A stretch of 64,000 bases of DNA, taken from assembly GCA_014529385.2 (NCBI GenBank), contig CM043954.1, positions 7,193,806 through 7,257,805 of the forward strand, written 5' to 3'. Shown one piece after another: positions 11,139 through 22,899 of the stretch (its first letter is position 1; every line of letters starts with the position of its first letter). Under the pieces are notes generated by a model. That model saw nothing but the letters and a program-made list of their open reading frames with translations, did not search any database and was not told where the DNA came from. The translations under genes and the position numbers were made by a program. Source of the stretch: Adiantum capillus-veneris (Eukaryota; Streptophyta; Polypodiopsida; Polypodiales; Pteridaceae).

Positions 11139-11155
11139 AGGGGATGGGCAAATTA
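11139..11155 (+). other. G1 polypurine tract
   Basis: AGGGGATGGGCAAATTA lies directly before the TG start of the G1 LTR. That is the expected position of the plus-strand primer for reverse transcription. Confidence 0.65.
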
Positions 11156-11592
11156 TGTGAGGATTTTTTTGGAAGAAGTGATTGCACATATGTACATACA
11201 CATGCATGGTGCATCGAATAAAGGATTGCCCATTTTCCAGAGCCAGGTGGTTACGTGGGGCCCACATGTGTACATGTAGGACATCGTGTACATAGTACAT
11301 TGATTTTGATTATCACCAGTACCAGTGTGTTTTTTAATAATAATGAGGATTTGGTAGCACATAAAACTTTTCAAGGAAGCTATCCCCGGGCCGACGACAT
11401 GAGGTAAGCATGTGTGTCAGATGGCATCTAGTGGTTTCAGGAGGTCAAATGGGGTCAATACTTGCACGTGGGTAAGCGAGGACACAAAATGGGTGTTTTC
11501 TTGTGATGATTATACACAAAGGTCATCATGAGGACTATATTTAGGGGCCACTTCACGTGGTTAAAGGATGCATTATTGGAAAAATTTACGTG

Positions 11593-11596
11593 CCAG
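11593..11596. repeat. Left target duplication CCAG of the 2.6-kb insertion
   Basis: CCAG here and at 14175-14178 flank the insertion. The uninterrupted copies in the right arm and at 30450 have a single CCAG. Confidence 0.75.
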
Positions 11597-14174
11597 TGAT
11601 AGCCGTTTTTTGGCTTTCCATAGTGGCCATAGTAAGCTACCTCACCCTATCAAATCACTCAAACACTATGGCTATCCCTACCATTTCACTATATATAGGC
11701 GTGTGTGAGTTAGGGAACTTTCCCCATATTTTCTTTAAAACCCTCAGCTAGCTAGTCACTGGGCTAGTTGAGCCAAAAAAATAAAAAAATTAAAAATTAT
11801 AAGTATATTATGGCCCATTTGTGTGTAAATATTTCATTGTATATAGGGCCTAAATAAAAGGATTTTTCATAATTATTGTGGTATTTATTTAAATATTTCT
11901 ACCTATGGTGTGTTATTTATGCTATGTAAATTGACTCACCATTACCATATTTTTTCTTATCATTTTTCATACTCTTTATTCCATATAAAAAGAATTTCAT
12001 GCAAGCTTCTCTTATTTTTGGTGTAACTCCATCCCAACAAAAATCCAAAAAAACTAGTTCTATTTATGTGTATATTTTTTTCACTATTGTGATTTTTTCC
12101 TTCCTACATATATTCTCTATTACTCTCATAAATTAGACCACCAAAAATATTCATCTTTTTATGGTAGACTTATAATGAGAGAGATTTATTTTGACCCCTT
12201 TATATTTTTCCACCTATATTATTTATATTTGACATGTACATATTTTTTAGACCCCTCAATATTTGATTTTCTTAGTTGTACTTTTCACTTATATCATGAT
12301 CTCAAAAATATCTTCAATTATAGACCTACCAAATAAGGTCAAGGGTAGGTGGCATGCATACATGCACTATGGAGGGCTCACTCTTGGAGGTATTCAAAAG
12401 AATCATCCAAAGAAGGACCCCACAAGGACCTTGTGCAGTGGAAAAAAATGGTCGGTTTTGCTGAATTTTTAAAGTTCACTTGCTCTTCGAATTTGAAAAG
12501 GTGATACAAACAAAAGTTGTAGCTCGTGGGCTGAACTTTTGCCTCAAACTTTTTCATATTTTTTTGAGCTACGAGCTGTGAGCTATGATTTTATTAGTGG
12601 ACCCCAATTTTCCCATGTTATGCAGCCACACTCTCTCTTCCACTTTATCATTTTCCTCTTTCACACACACTTCTCCACTCATCATCCCCACCTCTCTCAC
12701 CACTCCTCTCTGCACCCTACTCACCTTCTCCTCAACCTTGAAGAATAAGAGAACCCATGGTGAACTCATACCTCCCACACACAATTCCATTCCAAAATTG
12801 ACCACCTAGTCTCATTTTTCCTCCTCCAAATTACCCATATCTATCAAAAAAACCACAAAATTCAGCCTCTTCTCTTAAAAGACAGCATCATGGTGGTTGA
12901 TTACTCAGCTTCAATTACCTTGTCTCTCAAGGAAGGTCAAGAGTGGAGAAAAAATGTACCGTCAAAGCTAGTGGACCGTCAACAAGCGTCAAAATTGGCC
13001 CTACTCAAGACACTTGGAGCATCAACCTTGTAAGAAATCCACCTTTTCTTACCTCTTAAGAGTTTTTCTTCCTTATTTGTATCCTACATGGATACTCCCA
13101 TTTTAAATATCCAATTCCATTTGTAAATTAATGCTAACTCTACTAACACTAAATCACTATGAAAAGTCCTATCACCTCCATTTCTCTCCTCTCTCTTTCC
13201 CCACCAACTTCTTGATAATTCCAAGCAAAAGAAATTAGATAAATTGTTGAAAATCTAACCCAACCATGGTTAGAGGAGTAACCCTAGCCTTCAAAATTGC
13301 TATAAAAGGAGGGTGTAGCTAGCACAAAAATGGGGGAGCCATAAGCAAGAGCACTATGCTATAGCTTGAGAAGCCAAGCTCAACCTCTCTAGAAGGAGCT
13401 CTTGAGTGGAAGCTCATTGTCTTATGCATGTGCATGTGTTGTAATAGGGGATTAGCAAGGGAACTCTATGTCATTGTAAGAGAGAGAGTGATCATTCAAT
13501 TGAGAGTAGGAAATCTATCATTTCTCCTACGAGTGTAAGCCCAACATTTGCTGAATCAAGGAGGGTGGATTTGGACTAAGCTTGGATACTTTGTCTCCCT
13601 TCCAACGTGAAGTAATGGACAACAATGATGCGTAAGTGTCTTGGTGTTTTTTGTTAAGTTCTTGATAGCTTGTCTCTGGTGTTGTCATTAATCTAGCCAT
13701 AAATCCCACATACTGTAAGAGGGCGACAGGGTGGAGAGGACTCCCCTGGCTTTAAGACAGTGATTGGGGTGGCTTTTCTTGTGATGTGTTGTGGTGAAAT
13801 TTACGCAAGCTATGTTGAACAAATACTAATCTCACTCTGATTTGTCATTACAGATTTGTAAGAAGGTATTAATGCAACAAGCACCCCCTCCCCCTTTCTC
13901 TCTCTTTCTTAAATATATAGTTGTGTTTGCTTGATCATTGCCCATACGTTTCAAAGCAGCCCGAGCACTATCTCTCTCCCTCTCTCTCTCCCTCTCTTTA
14001 TGCGTCCTAGTTCGCATCCAAAACTAGGTGGTGCCCCAAATTTGTGTAGGGTTGGGTTGTGGGTTTGTGTGTGTGTTTGTTGTTTTTTTCCAACCCCAAC
14101 CCAATTGAGTAGCACGGGAGCCTTGAAGGGTGTCTAGAGGTTGCTCTTCTTGTTGCCCACCCCGAGCCGCTCCA
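11597..14174. mobile_element. Candidate solo LTR (2,578 bp), nested in the G1 LTR
   Basis: The insertion begins TGATAGCC, ends GCTCCA and has a 4-bp target duplication. It has no coding potential for gag or pol. TG...CA ends, a short target duplication, TATA-like boxes (11691 and 13301) and pyrimidine-rich tracts fit a long LTR left after recombination. It is missing from both other copies of this LTR in the window. Its family and strand cannot be told from the sequence; an unrecognised non-autonomous element is the alternative. Confidence 0.55.
13301..13309 (+). promoter_or_regulatory. TATA-box candidate in the 2.6-kb insertion
   Basis: TATAAAAGG is a good match to a plant TATA box. It is followed within 170 bp by a GC-mixed transcribed-like region with no long open frame. 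It could be the LTR promoter. A second candidate, TATATATAGG, lies at 11690. Confidence 0.35.
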
Positions 14175-14665
14175 CCAGGTGTGCGGATGGATGTAGAAGG
14201 GTGACAAAAATGCACTACGTGGCCAGTTTTTGGCCTGTTCGGGGTCCGTTTGAGGTCAACTAAAAGGTGAAAGTGTGGAATCTGAAAAACCTGAGAAAAA
14301 GACCAGAAAAACATGGAGAGAAGAGGAGGAACAACCGCAACTGAGTTTTTGCTATTTTTGGAGCCTGTTTTGGCCATAAACTGCCCGAAGTCTCATCTGA
14401 GGTCGGATTTGAGCGCTTTGATATTGTAGAGTACGGCTTTTGGCCGCTCCGGATGCAATGGCTCTGTCCATTTTGCCAAATTCCTCACTTTTACCTACTG
14501 TTTTGGTTGTGTAAGTTTCTCCTGTGAGCAAAACCTCTGTTCAAATTTGTGATTGTATCTAGCATATTTCATCCATATTGTGTGAGCTATTTACCCCATT
14601 GGTGTTGTCCCAAGCTCAATTGTATCTAAACATCAGAAATTCTCCTCTTCTGAGCTGAGTTTTTT

Positions 14666-14667
<2 letters not shown>

Positions 14668-14719
<52 letters not shown>
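14668..14719 (+). repeat. (GT)n microsatellite, 52 bp
   Basis: This is a pure GT run in the G1 LTR. The matching AC run in the right arm (about 19300-19337) is 38 bp and contains one interruption. Confidence 0.97.
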
Positions 14720-14720
<1 letters not shown>

Positions 14721-14810
14721 GAGTGGGCAAATGGATAGTCTCTCTCCTCTCACTCCATCGGTGTGTTCCCCGTCTCGGCCAGGTGGGTTGTGTAAGCCGA
14801 GTGGTGCCCA

Positions 14811-14815
<5 letters not shown>

Positions 14816-14900
<85 letters not shown>
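14816..14900 (+). repeat. (TG)n microsatellite, 85 bp
   Basis: This is a pure TG run. The right-arm counterpart at 19165-19206 is 42 bp. The apparent Cys-Val open frames over it are artefacts of the repeat. Confidence 0.97.
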
Positions 14901-14902
<2 letters not shown>

Positions 14903-14964
14903 TATCCCAAGAGTGTGTGTTGGGTGATTATAGAGGCGTTGTGTGTGTTTCCATCCCGCTGACA

Positions 14965-15273
14965 ACGGTGTTCCCACGGGCTTGGAAACCCAACAAACAT
15001 ACCATTAGATGTTGTAAGCACTATTTGAGGTGAAAAATGGGGGTATGTAGAAGGCTTCCATAATGGCAATCATTACAAGTGCATTGTGTTTGATCATCAT
15101 TTCTGCATGAGATACATAAAAACAAGGTTCACTTTTTATGTGTGGTTTAGTTATGATAGGTGGGTACTCAAGAAGAGAAAATGAATTCCACTTTAAGTTT
15201 CCAAATTCAAAACATCTTCTTTTGATTTAGATATTTGCCTTCCCAACACTAATTGAAATTGTGCTAGTAACTA
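14965..15273. other. Flank between the G1 LTR and LTR A; nothing recognised
   Basis: These 309 bp show no open frame, repeat or known motif. They are present in the right arm as well (about 18793-19100). Confidence 0.6.
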
Positions 15274-16072
15274 TGTAACAGAATATGGATATAACATTGA
15301 TTGTAGCGGAATTAAAGTAACAATAGTGAGCATTTACTTGAGAGAATTATTAAAGAGAATAAGGAGAGCACTTGATTCAAGGTAGAAAAATGAAAATTAT
15401 ACCTAGTTAGCTTGTCATGAACAATACTTGTAAAAGAGAGAGAATTAGAGAAATTGACAACAGTTGAGGACCGGATTTACTTGGAGCTGGTCCCCCCTTC
15501 AAAGTCTTTTGTATTATAGATTCTCCCATGAAGAGAGACTTGGTACAATACATGCTTTATGTTCCTTGAGAACTTGTTGATACAATGAAGATGGTAAAAT
15601 TCATGTACCAAAGTTATGCCCATAACTACCTTGCAAAATCATTAACTTGTCCCCAATCTCAATCCAAAGACCTGGTGGAGAGAGCTAGCAGGGAGTGAGT
15701 GAAGGGAAGAGGAAGAAGAATAAGCATACAAGAAAGAAGTAGGTTCCTCTCATATCATTACTCATATAGCATAACATAGCATAGTAATGAAGATGAAGAA
15801 GATGACAATAATTGCTTTGAATCATGACTCTTGGTTGGATTTTCACTCCATAGCCAAGAGGTGTTGGTGTAGGCTCTCTACTTCCGATGGAGTTCTTGCT
15901 CAACACAATGAGAGAGTGTGTGAGTGTAGGAGAATGAGCCAAAATGAGATCCCTAGCCTTTCCTTGGTCAACCTCTCTCTCTGTTGACTCTAGATTGATC
16001 CCTATTGACCCTTGCCAAGTTTTCCAATCACATGCCAGGTAGCATTTGGACAAGTGTCCTTGCTTCCCCTTT

Positions 16073-16078
<6 letters not shown>

Positions 16079-16105
<27 letters not shown>
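16079..16105 (+). repeat. (GA)n microsatellite, 27 bp
   Basis: The right-arm counterpart (CT, 17953-17993) is 41 bp. This is the only one of the four tracts that is longer in the right arm. Confidence 0.95.
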
Positions 16106-16109
<4 letters not shown>

Positions 16110-16244
16110 ATTAGTTATTTACATGCATCTAAATTCTCATTGGACCTCCCTAAATCCATCGTATAGGATTGAAGCACACCATGAGGGCAACATGGGTAGG
16201 TGCTTGACATGTGCCCTTATTGCCTCTCGAGTCTTGGGCTTACC

Positions 16245-16387
<143 letters not shown>

Positions 16388-16475
16388 CTCTCATGCTCCT
16401 AGCTTTAGGGCTTGCCCCCTCCTTTTTAGGATACAAGTTTGACTTGAACATCTCAAGCACCTTGGGAATCAAGCA

Positions 16476-16583
16476 TGTCGGAATTAGGGCTGCAAGAAAA
16501 CACACACAGCTTGGAGAAGACAAAGGAAGCTCAAGGCACAATAGAGAGTGTTTTAATTAGTGTGCAATGGAAAGATATATAGC
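16476..16583 (-). repeat. Partial C1 copia LTR at the inner edge of the left arm
   Basis: About 108 bp from TGTCGGAATT to ATATATAGC match the reverse complement of 17587-17694. It breaks off after AGC, where copia coding sequence in the opposite sense begins. This is one of the two rearrangement junctions. Confidence 0.85.
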
Positions 16584-17399
16584 AGTGTGATGGTGGTGTG
16601 GCCTTGTTTCAAAAAAGTTACATAGAGACATTGCTATGTAAGTTTGGACTTGAGGATTGCAAACCGATTGCCACTCCCATGGAAATAGGTTTGAAATTGA
16701 GTCTTCATGATGTTGGTGATCCTGCATATGTCACTCTTTACCAAACTGTCGTTGGATGCCTCATTTATGTAAGCAACACGAGGCCGGATATTCAGTTTAC
16801 AGTCTCACAGGTCAGTAGATTTATGCATATCCCAGGGTCTTGTCAAGAGGATTTTTTGATACCTTAGTGGCACTTTATATCTTGGCTTGTTTTATCCCAA
16901 GGGCGATCATTGCCGCCATACTTACATGCTTTTTTTGACTCAGATTGGGCTGGTTGTTTTGACACACGAATGTCCGCAAGTGGTTTTTGTTTCATGCTTG
17001 GCAGTTGATGTATATCATGGTTGAGCAAGAAGCAACCTACTATGACCACTTCTAGTTGTGAGGCTGAGTACAGGGAAGTCTTCATAGCTCCAATTGAGTG
17101 TGTATGGCTCAAACGCCTTATATGGCTGATTTGGGTGTTGGACGGGACACTGCCAACACTATCTACACTGACAGTCAGAGCGCATTGGTAGTTGCAAGGA
17201 ACCTAGTTTTTCATGCTTGCACAAAGCACATTGAGGTGCATCACTACTATGTCAAGGAGAGGCTCTTAGCAAAAGAGATCAGCTTGGCTTATGTGCCAGC
17301 ACAGGACAACCTTGCAGATCTTTTCACAAAGGCATTTTCTCGTCAGAAGCTCGAAGCTTTCCATAAAGTTTTGGGCTTACTCCCCTTTGTGAACTAATT
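16584..17399 (+). pseudogene. C1 copia RT end and RNase H, on the plus strand
   Basis: This is the C-terminal part of a Ty1/copia polyprotein. It begins at VALFQKSYIETLL and continues through FGLEDCKPIATPME and YVSNTRPDIQF. A frameshifted middle (SDWAG-like and SKKQPT segments, TSSCEAEY) leads to the RNase H end (YTDSQSAL, HIEVHHYYVKE, ADLFTKAF). The N-terminal remainder is on the minus strand at 21970-24882. About 17 residues that copia elements normally have between KMKDLG and this start are missing. The piece is the spacer of the inverted duplication and is followed by a polypurine tract and the LTR. Confidence 0.85.
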
Positions 17400-17460
17400 A
17401 TGTCCTCAATCCATGGCACTTCCCTTTACTCATGTGCTAGATCTCGTTCACTACATCACT

Positions 17461-17470
17461 CTAGGGGGGA
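17461..17470 (+). other. C1 polypurine tract
   Basis: CTAGGGGGGA lies two bases before the TGTTACCA start of the LTR, in the expected place for a copia element. Confidence 0.7.
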
Positions 17471-17472
17471 TT

Positions 17473-17694
17473 TGTTACCATATACATGTTGTAGTGATGT
17501 GTGAACACACTAGGACTACCGGGGCATTTTTCCCCTCTTTAAAAGTTTTTTCCCCCGTGCATTGTATATACGCCCATCACTCTAGGGCTATATATCTTTC
17601 CATTGCACACTAAGTAAAACACTCTCTATTGTGCCTTGAGCTTCCTTTGTCTTCTCCAAGCTGTGTGTGTTTTCTTGCAACCCTAATTCCGACA
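17473..17694 (+). repeat. C1 copia 3' LTR
   Basis: This 222-bp LTR begins TGTTACCA and ends TTCCGACA. It matches the reverse complement of the 5' LTR at 25363-25589. The outer bases TGCTT resemble, but do not equal, the TGATT that flanks the 5' LTR in the element's orientation. Confidence 0.9.
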
Positions 17695-17782
17695 TGCTTG
17701 ATTCCCAAGGTGCTTGAGATGTTCAAGTCAAACTTGTATCCTAAAAAGGAGGGGGCAAGCCCTAAAGCTAGGAGCATGAGAG

Positions 17783-17813
<31 letters not shown>

Positions 17814-17948
17814 GGTAAGCCCAAGACTCGAGAGGCAATAAGGGCACATGTCAAGCACCTACCCATGTTGCCCTCATGGTGTGCTTCAATCCTATACGAT
17901 GGATTTAGGGAGGTCCAATGAGAATTTAGATGCATGTAAATAACTAAT

Positions 17949-17996
<48 letters not shown>

Positions 17997-18792
17997 GGGG
18001 AAGCAAGGACACTTGTCCAAATGCTACCTGGCATGTGATTGGAAAACTTGGCAAGGGTCAATAGGGATCAATCTAGAGTCAACAGAGAGAGAGGTTGACC
18101 AAGGAAAGGCTAGGGATCTCATTTTGGCTCATTCTCCTACACTCACACACTCTCTCATTGTGTTGAGCAAGAACTCCATCGGAAGTAGAGAGCCTACACC
18201 AACACCTCTTGGCTATGGAGTGAAAATCCAACCAAGAGTCATGATTCAAAGCAATTATTGTCATCTTCTTCATCTTCATTACTATGCTATGTTATGCTAT
18301 ATGAGTAATGATATGAGAGGAACCTACTTCTTTCTTGTATGCTTATTCTTCTTCCTCTTCCCTTCACTCACTCCCTGCTAGCTCTCTCCACCAGGTCTTT
18401 GGATTGAGATTGGGGACAAGTTAATGATTTTGCAAGGTAGTTATGGGCATAACTTTGGTACATGAATTTTACCATCTTCATTGTATCAACAAGTTCTCAA
18501 GGAACATAAAGCATGTATTGTACCAAGTCTCTCTTCATGGGAGAATCTATAATACAAAAGACTTTGGAGGGGGGACCAGCTCCAAGTAAATCCGGTCCTC
18601 AACTGTTGTCAATTTCTCTAATTCTCTCTCTTTTACAAGTATTGTTCATGACAAGCTAACTAGGTATAATGTTCATTTTTCTACCTTGAATCAAGTGCTC
18701 TCCTTATTCTCTTTAATAATTCTCTCAGTAAATGCTCACTATTGTTACTTTAATTCCGCTACAATCAATGTTATATCCATATTCTGTTACAT
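17695..18792 (+). repeat. LTR A, inverted copy in the right arm
   Basis: It matches 15274-16475 in reverse, with a shorter AC run (17784-17812, 29 bp) and a longer CT run (17953-17993, 41 bp). The antisense 122-codon open stretch at 18013-18381 equals that at 15685-16053. It is not a gene; it only shows how similar the arms are. Confidence 0.85.
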
Positions 18793-19100
18793 AGTTACTA
18801 GCACAATTTCAATTAGTGTTGGGAAGGCAAATATCTAAATCAAAAGAAGATGTTTTGAATTTGGAAACTTGAAGTGAAATTCATTTTCTCTTCTTGAGTA
18901 CCCACCTTTCATAACTAAACCACACATAAACAGTGAACCTTGTTTTTATGTATCTCATGCAGAAATGATGATCAAACACAATGCACTTGTAATGATTGCC
19001 ATTATGGAAGCCTTCTACATACCCCCATTTTTCACCTTAAATAGTGCTTACAGCATCTAATGGTATGTTTGTTGGGTTTCCAAGCCCATGGGAACACCGT

Positions 19101-19162
19101 TGTCAGCGGGATGGAAACACACACAACGCCTCTATAATCACCCAACACACACTCTTGGGATA

Positions 19163-19208
<46 letters not shown>

Positions 19209-19306
19209 TGGGCACCACTCGGCTTACACAACCCACCTGGCCGAGACGGGGAACACACCGATGGAGTGAGAGGAGAGAGACTATCCATTTGCCCACTCAA
19301 CACACA

Positions 19307-19339
<33 letters not shown>

Positions 19340-20270
19340 AAAAAACTCTGCTCAAAAGAGGAGAATTTCTGATGTTTAGATACAATTGAGCTTGGTACAA
19401 CACCAATGGGGTAAATAGCTCACACAATATGGATGAAATATGCTAGATACAATCACAAATTTGAACAGAGGTTTTGCTCACAGGAGAAACTTACACAACC
19501 AAAACAGTAGGTAAAAGTGAGGAATTTGGCAAAATGGACAGAGCCATTGCATCCGGAGCGGCCAAAAGCCCCAGTCTACAATATCAAAGCGCTCAAATCC
19601 GACCTCGGATGAGACTTCGGATGAGCAGTTTATGGCCAAAACAGGCTCCAAAAATAGCAAAAAATCAGTTGCGGTTGTTCCTCCTCTTCTCTCCATGTTT
19701 TTCTGGTCTTTTTCTCAGGTTTTTCAGATTCCACACTTTCACCTTTTAGTTGACCTCAAACGGACCCCGAACATGCCAAAAACTGGCCACGCAGTGCATT
19801 TTTGTCACCCTTCTACATCCATCCGCACACCTGGCACTCAACTTTTTCCAATAATGCATCCTTCAACCACGTGAAGTGGCCCCCAAATATAGTCCTCATG
19901 ATGACCTTTGTGTATAATCATCACAAGAAAACACCCATTTTGTGTCCTCGCTTACCCACGTGCAAGTATTGACCCCATTCGACCTCCTGACACCACTAGA
20001 TGCCATCTGACACACATGCTTACCTCATGTCGTCGGCCCGCAGATAGCTTCCTCGAGAAGTTTTATGTGCTACCAAATCCTCATTATTATTAAAAAACAC
20101 ACTGGTATTGGTGATAATCAAAATCAATGTACTATGTACACGATGTCCTACCTGTACACATGTGGGCCCACGTAACCACCTGGCTCTGGAAAATGGGCAA
20201 TCCTTTATTCGATGCACCATGCATGTGTATGTACATATGTGCAATCACTTCTTCCAAAAAAATCCTAACA
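19101..20270 (-). repeat. G1 LTR, inverted uninterrupted copy
   Basis: At 1,170 bp, this copy shows the original uninterrupted site: the junction near 19830 reads straight through where the left arm carries the 2.6-kb insertion. AC runs lie at 19165-19206 and about 19300-19337. Confidence 0.85.
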
Positions 20271-20344
20271 TAATTTGCCCATCCCCTAGTCTGCTAGATC
20301 ATTCATGATCAGCAGCAACAAAAAGAGATATGGGACTCGTCGCA

Positions 20345-20789
20345 TCATAGGTCTCCTTATCCCTCACAGACATTACTTGTTCTGTAGACAACTCATCTTG
20401 CTCCACTATTATCAATCTAGTATGATAAAATTTAAGACGCAATCAATTTACCCTTGACTTATGTAGAATCCCATCCAGGTTAGCCAACTGATATGTACCA
20501 TTCGAAAAACACTCCACTACCTTGAAAGGGCCTTCCCACTTAATTTGAAACTTCTTTTGGAATGTCTTGGCCAGCTTACTATTATAGCGCAAAACCAAGT
20601 CATGTTTCTTGATACCCTTTTGAATTTTTCATGTATATTTGCTAAAGCCTTATCTTGCATCTGTCCATAATGTTCCAATGCGCTCATTCTATCTAGCTGA
20701 ACCTCTTGTAATTGTAAGAGCCTCTCTTTGAATGCATCACTAGACTGCCCAAGCAACTTCTCTAACATCTTGATCGCAGGCAACTTTAC
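20345..20789 (-). pseudogene. G1 integrase C-terminal tail, right arm
   Basis: This segment follows the shared TAA stop. It differs from the left arm by one residue in 88 over the first part (AKIH versus ANIH). The frameshift before the KWEGPF motif is shared with the left arm. The polypurine tract copy lies at 20271-20287. Confidence 0.75.
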
Positions 20790-21815
20790 TTACACAGGCA
20801 ATAGTGCTTCCTTTCCATATACCAAATGAAATGGAGTAAACCTTGTACCTGTATTTACCGAAGTACGGTAAGCCCATAATGCACTAGGCAATTCCAAATC
20901 CCAATTCTTTCCTTGGTGCTTTGTCACTTTCAAAAGAATTTGTACCAACTCACCATTGATTCTTTCATTTGAGCCATTACATTGTGGATAATAAGGAGTG
21001 GTATGCTGGTGCCTAATCTTCATCTTTGCGCATAAAAAGTCTAGCAATTTAGCTCTAAATCCTGGCCCCTTATCCGAAAGTAGCTCCAGTGGCACCCCAA
21101 ACTTGCAACACATTTCATTGTACACAAATTTTGCCACATCCTTTGCAGTAATTTGTTTTACTTCTATAGCCTCTGCCCATCTAGAGAGATAGTCCACTGC
21201 AGTCAAAATATAGCTTTTGCCCCTGCTTGTGATAGGTAACGGGCCTATTGCATCGATCCCCCACTTTTCAAACACATCAAAAGCCATAATGGTTTTTCGT
21301 AGCTCTGGCTTCAACACTCTCTTCCCAAATTCTTGACACCTATTGCAAGACCTACACCAATGGTGAACATCCTTGTGTAAACTAGGCCATACATACCCCT
21401 CTTGCAAGATCTTATGCAAGGTGATCTTTAGAGAAAAATGGCCGCCACATGTGCCTTCATTATTCTCTTCCAACACTCTATAAAGATCCTCCCTCCAAGG
21501 TACACCTCTCAACACGAGATTATCCCCTTTCATGTATAAGACATCACCAATCAATTTGTACCTGTATGCTCTACGCACAAAACCATACTTCTTAGACTTC
21601 TGAATGTCCTTTGGAATGATTCCTGTTAGCAAAAACTCCTCTTCTTGAGCCAAACTTTCCCGGCCATGATAAAGAGGTAAATTGGTCCTCAACACAAATA
21701 TCTTCCTAATTATGCTTTGAGCTGCTTCATGTGCCTCTCCATTTAGAAAACATTCAATGTGTCTCATGCTCCATGCTTCAAAATTTTTTAACAGGCCTTT
21801 AATTTTGAAACACAT
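20790..21815 (-). pseudogene. G1 integrase, right arm, open through the whole core
   Basis: The 341-codon open stretch is the better preserved copy of the G1 integrase. It includes the end of the second RNase H, the CRSCNRC zinc pair and the DDE residues in WGIDAIG, LSDKGPGF and NGSNERINGEL. It lacks the 2-bp and 3-bp deletions of the left arm. A handful of residues differ (for example FSLK versus FALK, EMCC versus EICC, KEALL versus KESLL). It has no promoter or RT of its own and ends at the shared stop after LLPV, so it is a remnant. Confidence 0.85.
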
Positions 21816-21833
21816 TTCCTTCGTGTTACGACA

Positions 21834-21969
21834 TTAGCCGCACATGCGGTCCTCTAGACACTGCGGATCGGGAGTCAGGAGTCATGCGGTATGCGGTGGC
21901 CGGAGCGGTAGTTCTTCATAGGATATCATGGGACATGAGTGTGTGCACCGTTCCCGATCTGCGCTGGAG
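21834..21969 (+). repeat. N1 LTR fragment at the outer edge of the right arm
   Basis: These 136 bp are the reverse complement of 9473-9608, with the CTTCG target site on its left side. The match ends at GCGCTGGAG; copia sequence starts at the next base. Confidence 0.88.
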
Positions 21970-22899
21970 TGTTGCCCCAAATCTTTCATCTTGAAAGTAG
22001 CATTCAAATCAGACTTAAATTCAGCAATATGTCTCTCATTTGGTCAAGTGATCAGCAAATCATCTACATAAAGAACCACAATGAGAAGTACACCACCCTC
22101 ACGCTTTACATGCAATGTGCTTTCTGTTGGACTGTTATGAAATCCTCGCTTGACCAAATGAGTGTCAGTTTTCTCATATCAAGCACAAGGAGATTGCTTC
22201 AACCCATACAAAGCCTTCTTACATCTGCACACTTTGTCCTCTTGTCCTTTCTTGACAAAACCGTGAGGCTCCGTTACATAAACTTCCTCAAATATGTCAC
22301 CATTCAAGAAAGCGGTAACAGTATCTGATTGATGTACATCCCAACCAAAATGAGCTGCCAATGCACATAGAAAATGAACAGTAGTCATACGACAAGTGGA
22401 AGAAAAAGTCTCTTCATAATATATGCCTTTTTGTTGTGCATAACCCTTCGCAACAAGTCGAGCCTTATGGTGATCTATCTCACCATCTGGCTTGCGTTTC
22501 AACTTGTAAAACCCATTTTGTACCAATGGCCTTTTTTCCAGGAGGCAAATCACATAAAGTCCATGTGTCGTTTTCTATAAGTGCATCATATTCGGATTGC
22601 ATGGCTGCCATCCAATTTTTTGAATTCTGTGTTTCATCAACAGATTGAGGTTCCTCAACATCATATAGGCTAGACACAACCAAAGCATAAAAATCTGATG
22701 TATAGAATGAATGGAGAGAACGTGAACGAGTACGACTACACAAAGGTTCATCCAATTTACTCTCATGCAAAGTATGCACCAGCCATTGTGGCATACCTCT
22801 AGCTTGCTCATTTTCAGCCCTTTCCTCATCAAGTACATCATGTACATGTGCATCAGTAATAGGCTGATCTATAACATTTTTAAAAACCCCTATAGGCTG
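21970..22899 (-). pseudogene. C1 copia RT, main part
   Basis: The frame reads NWMAAMQSEYDAL, the IGTKWV block, ARLVAKGYAQ, HQSDTVTAFLNGD, GLKQSP and the catalytic box YVDDLLIT, followed by a TGA. It ends at FKMKDLGQ exactly where the inverted duplication begins. The remaining RT/RNase H lies in reversed orientation at 16584. Frameshifts near 22490 and 22180 show decay. Confidence 0.85.

Larger units (their letters stand above)
11156..14964 (+). repeat. G1 3' LTR, enlarged by a nested insertion and microsatellites
   Basis: It begins TGTGAGG after the polypurine tract and ends CCGCTGACA. The copy in the right arm (19101-20270, 1,170 bp) and a solo copy inside G2 (30012-31150, 1,139 bp) define both ends. 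Here the LTR is split by a 2.58-kb insertion at 11597-14174 and carries expanded GT runs at 14668-14719 and 14816-14900. No second G1 LTR is in the window; the 5' one should lie left of base 1. Confidence 0.82.
17587..21969 (-). repeat. Right arm of the large inverted duplication
   Basis: This is the reverse complement of 9463-16583 without the 2.6-kb insertion. In the order of the plus strand it contains the copia LTR end, part of LTR A, the flank, the G1 LTR, the G1 integrase, the CTTCG target site and 136 bp of the N1 LTR. It stops at 21969 inside that LTR, fused to copia RT. Confidence 0.9.

Noticed and set aside
12539-12809. Overlapping open frames near 12.6 kb as a small gene
   Set aside because: They arise in a CT-rich stretch of the 2.6-kb insertion on both strands, with no conserved motif.
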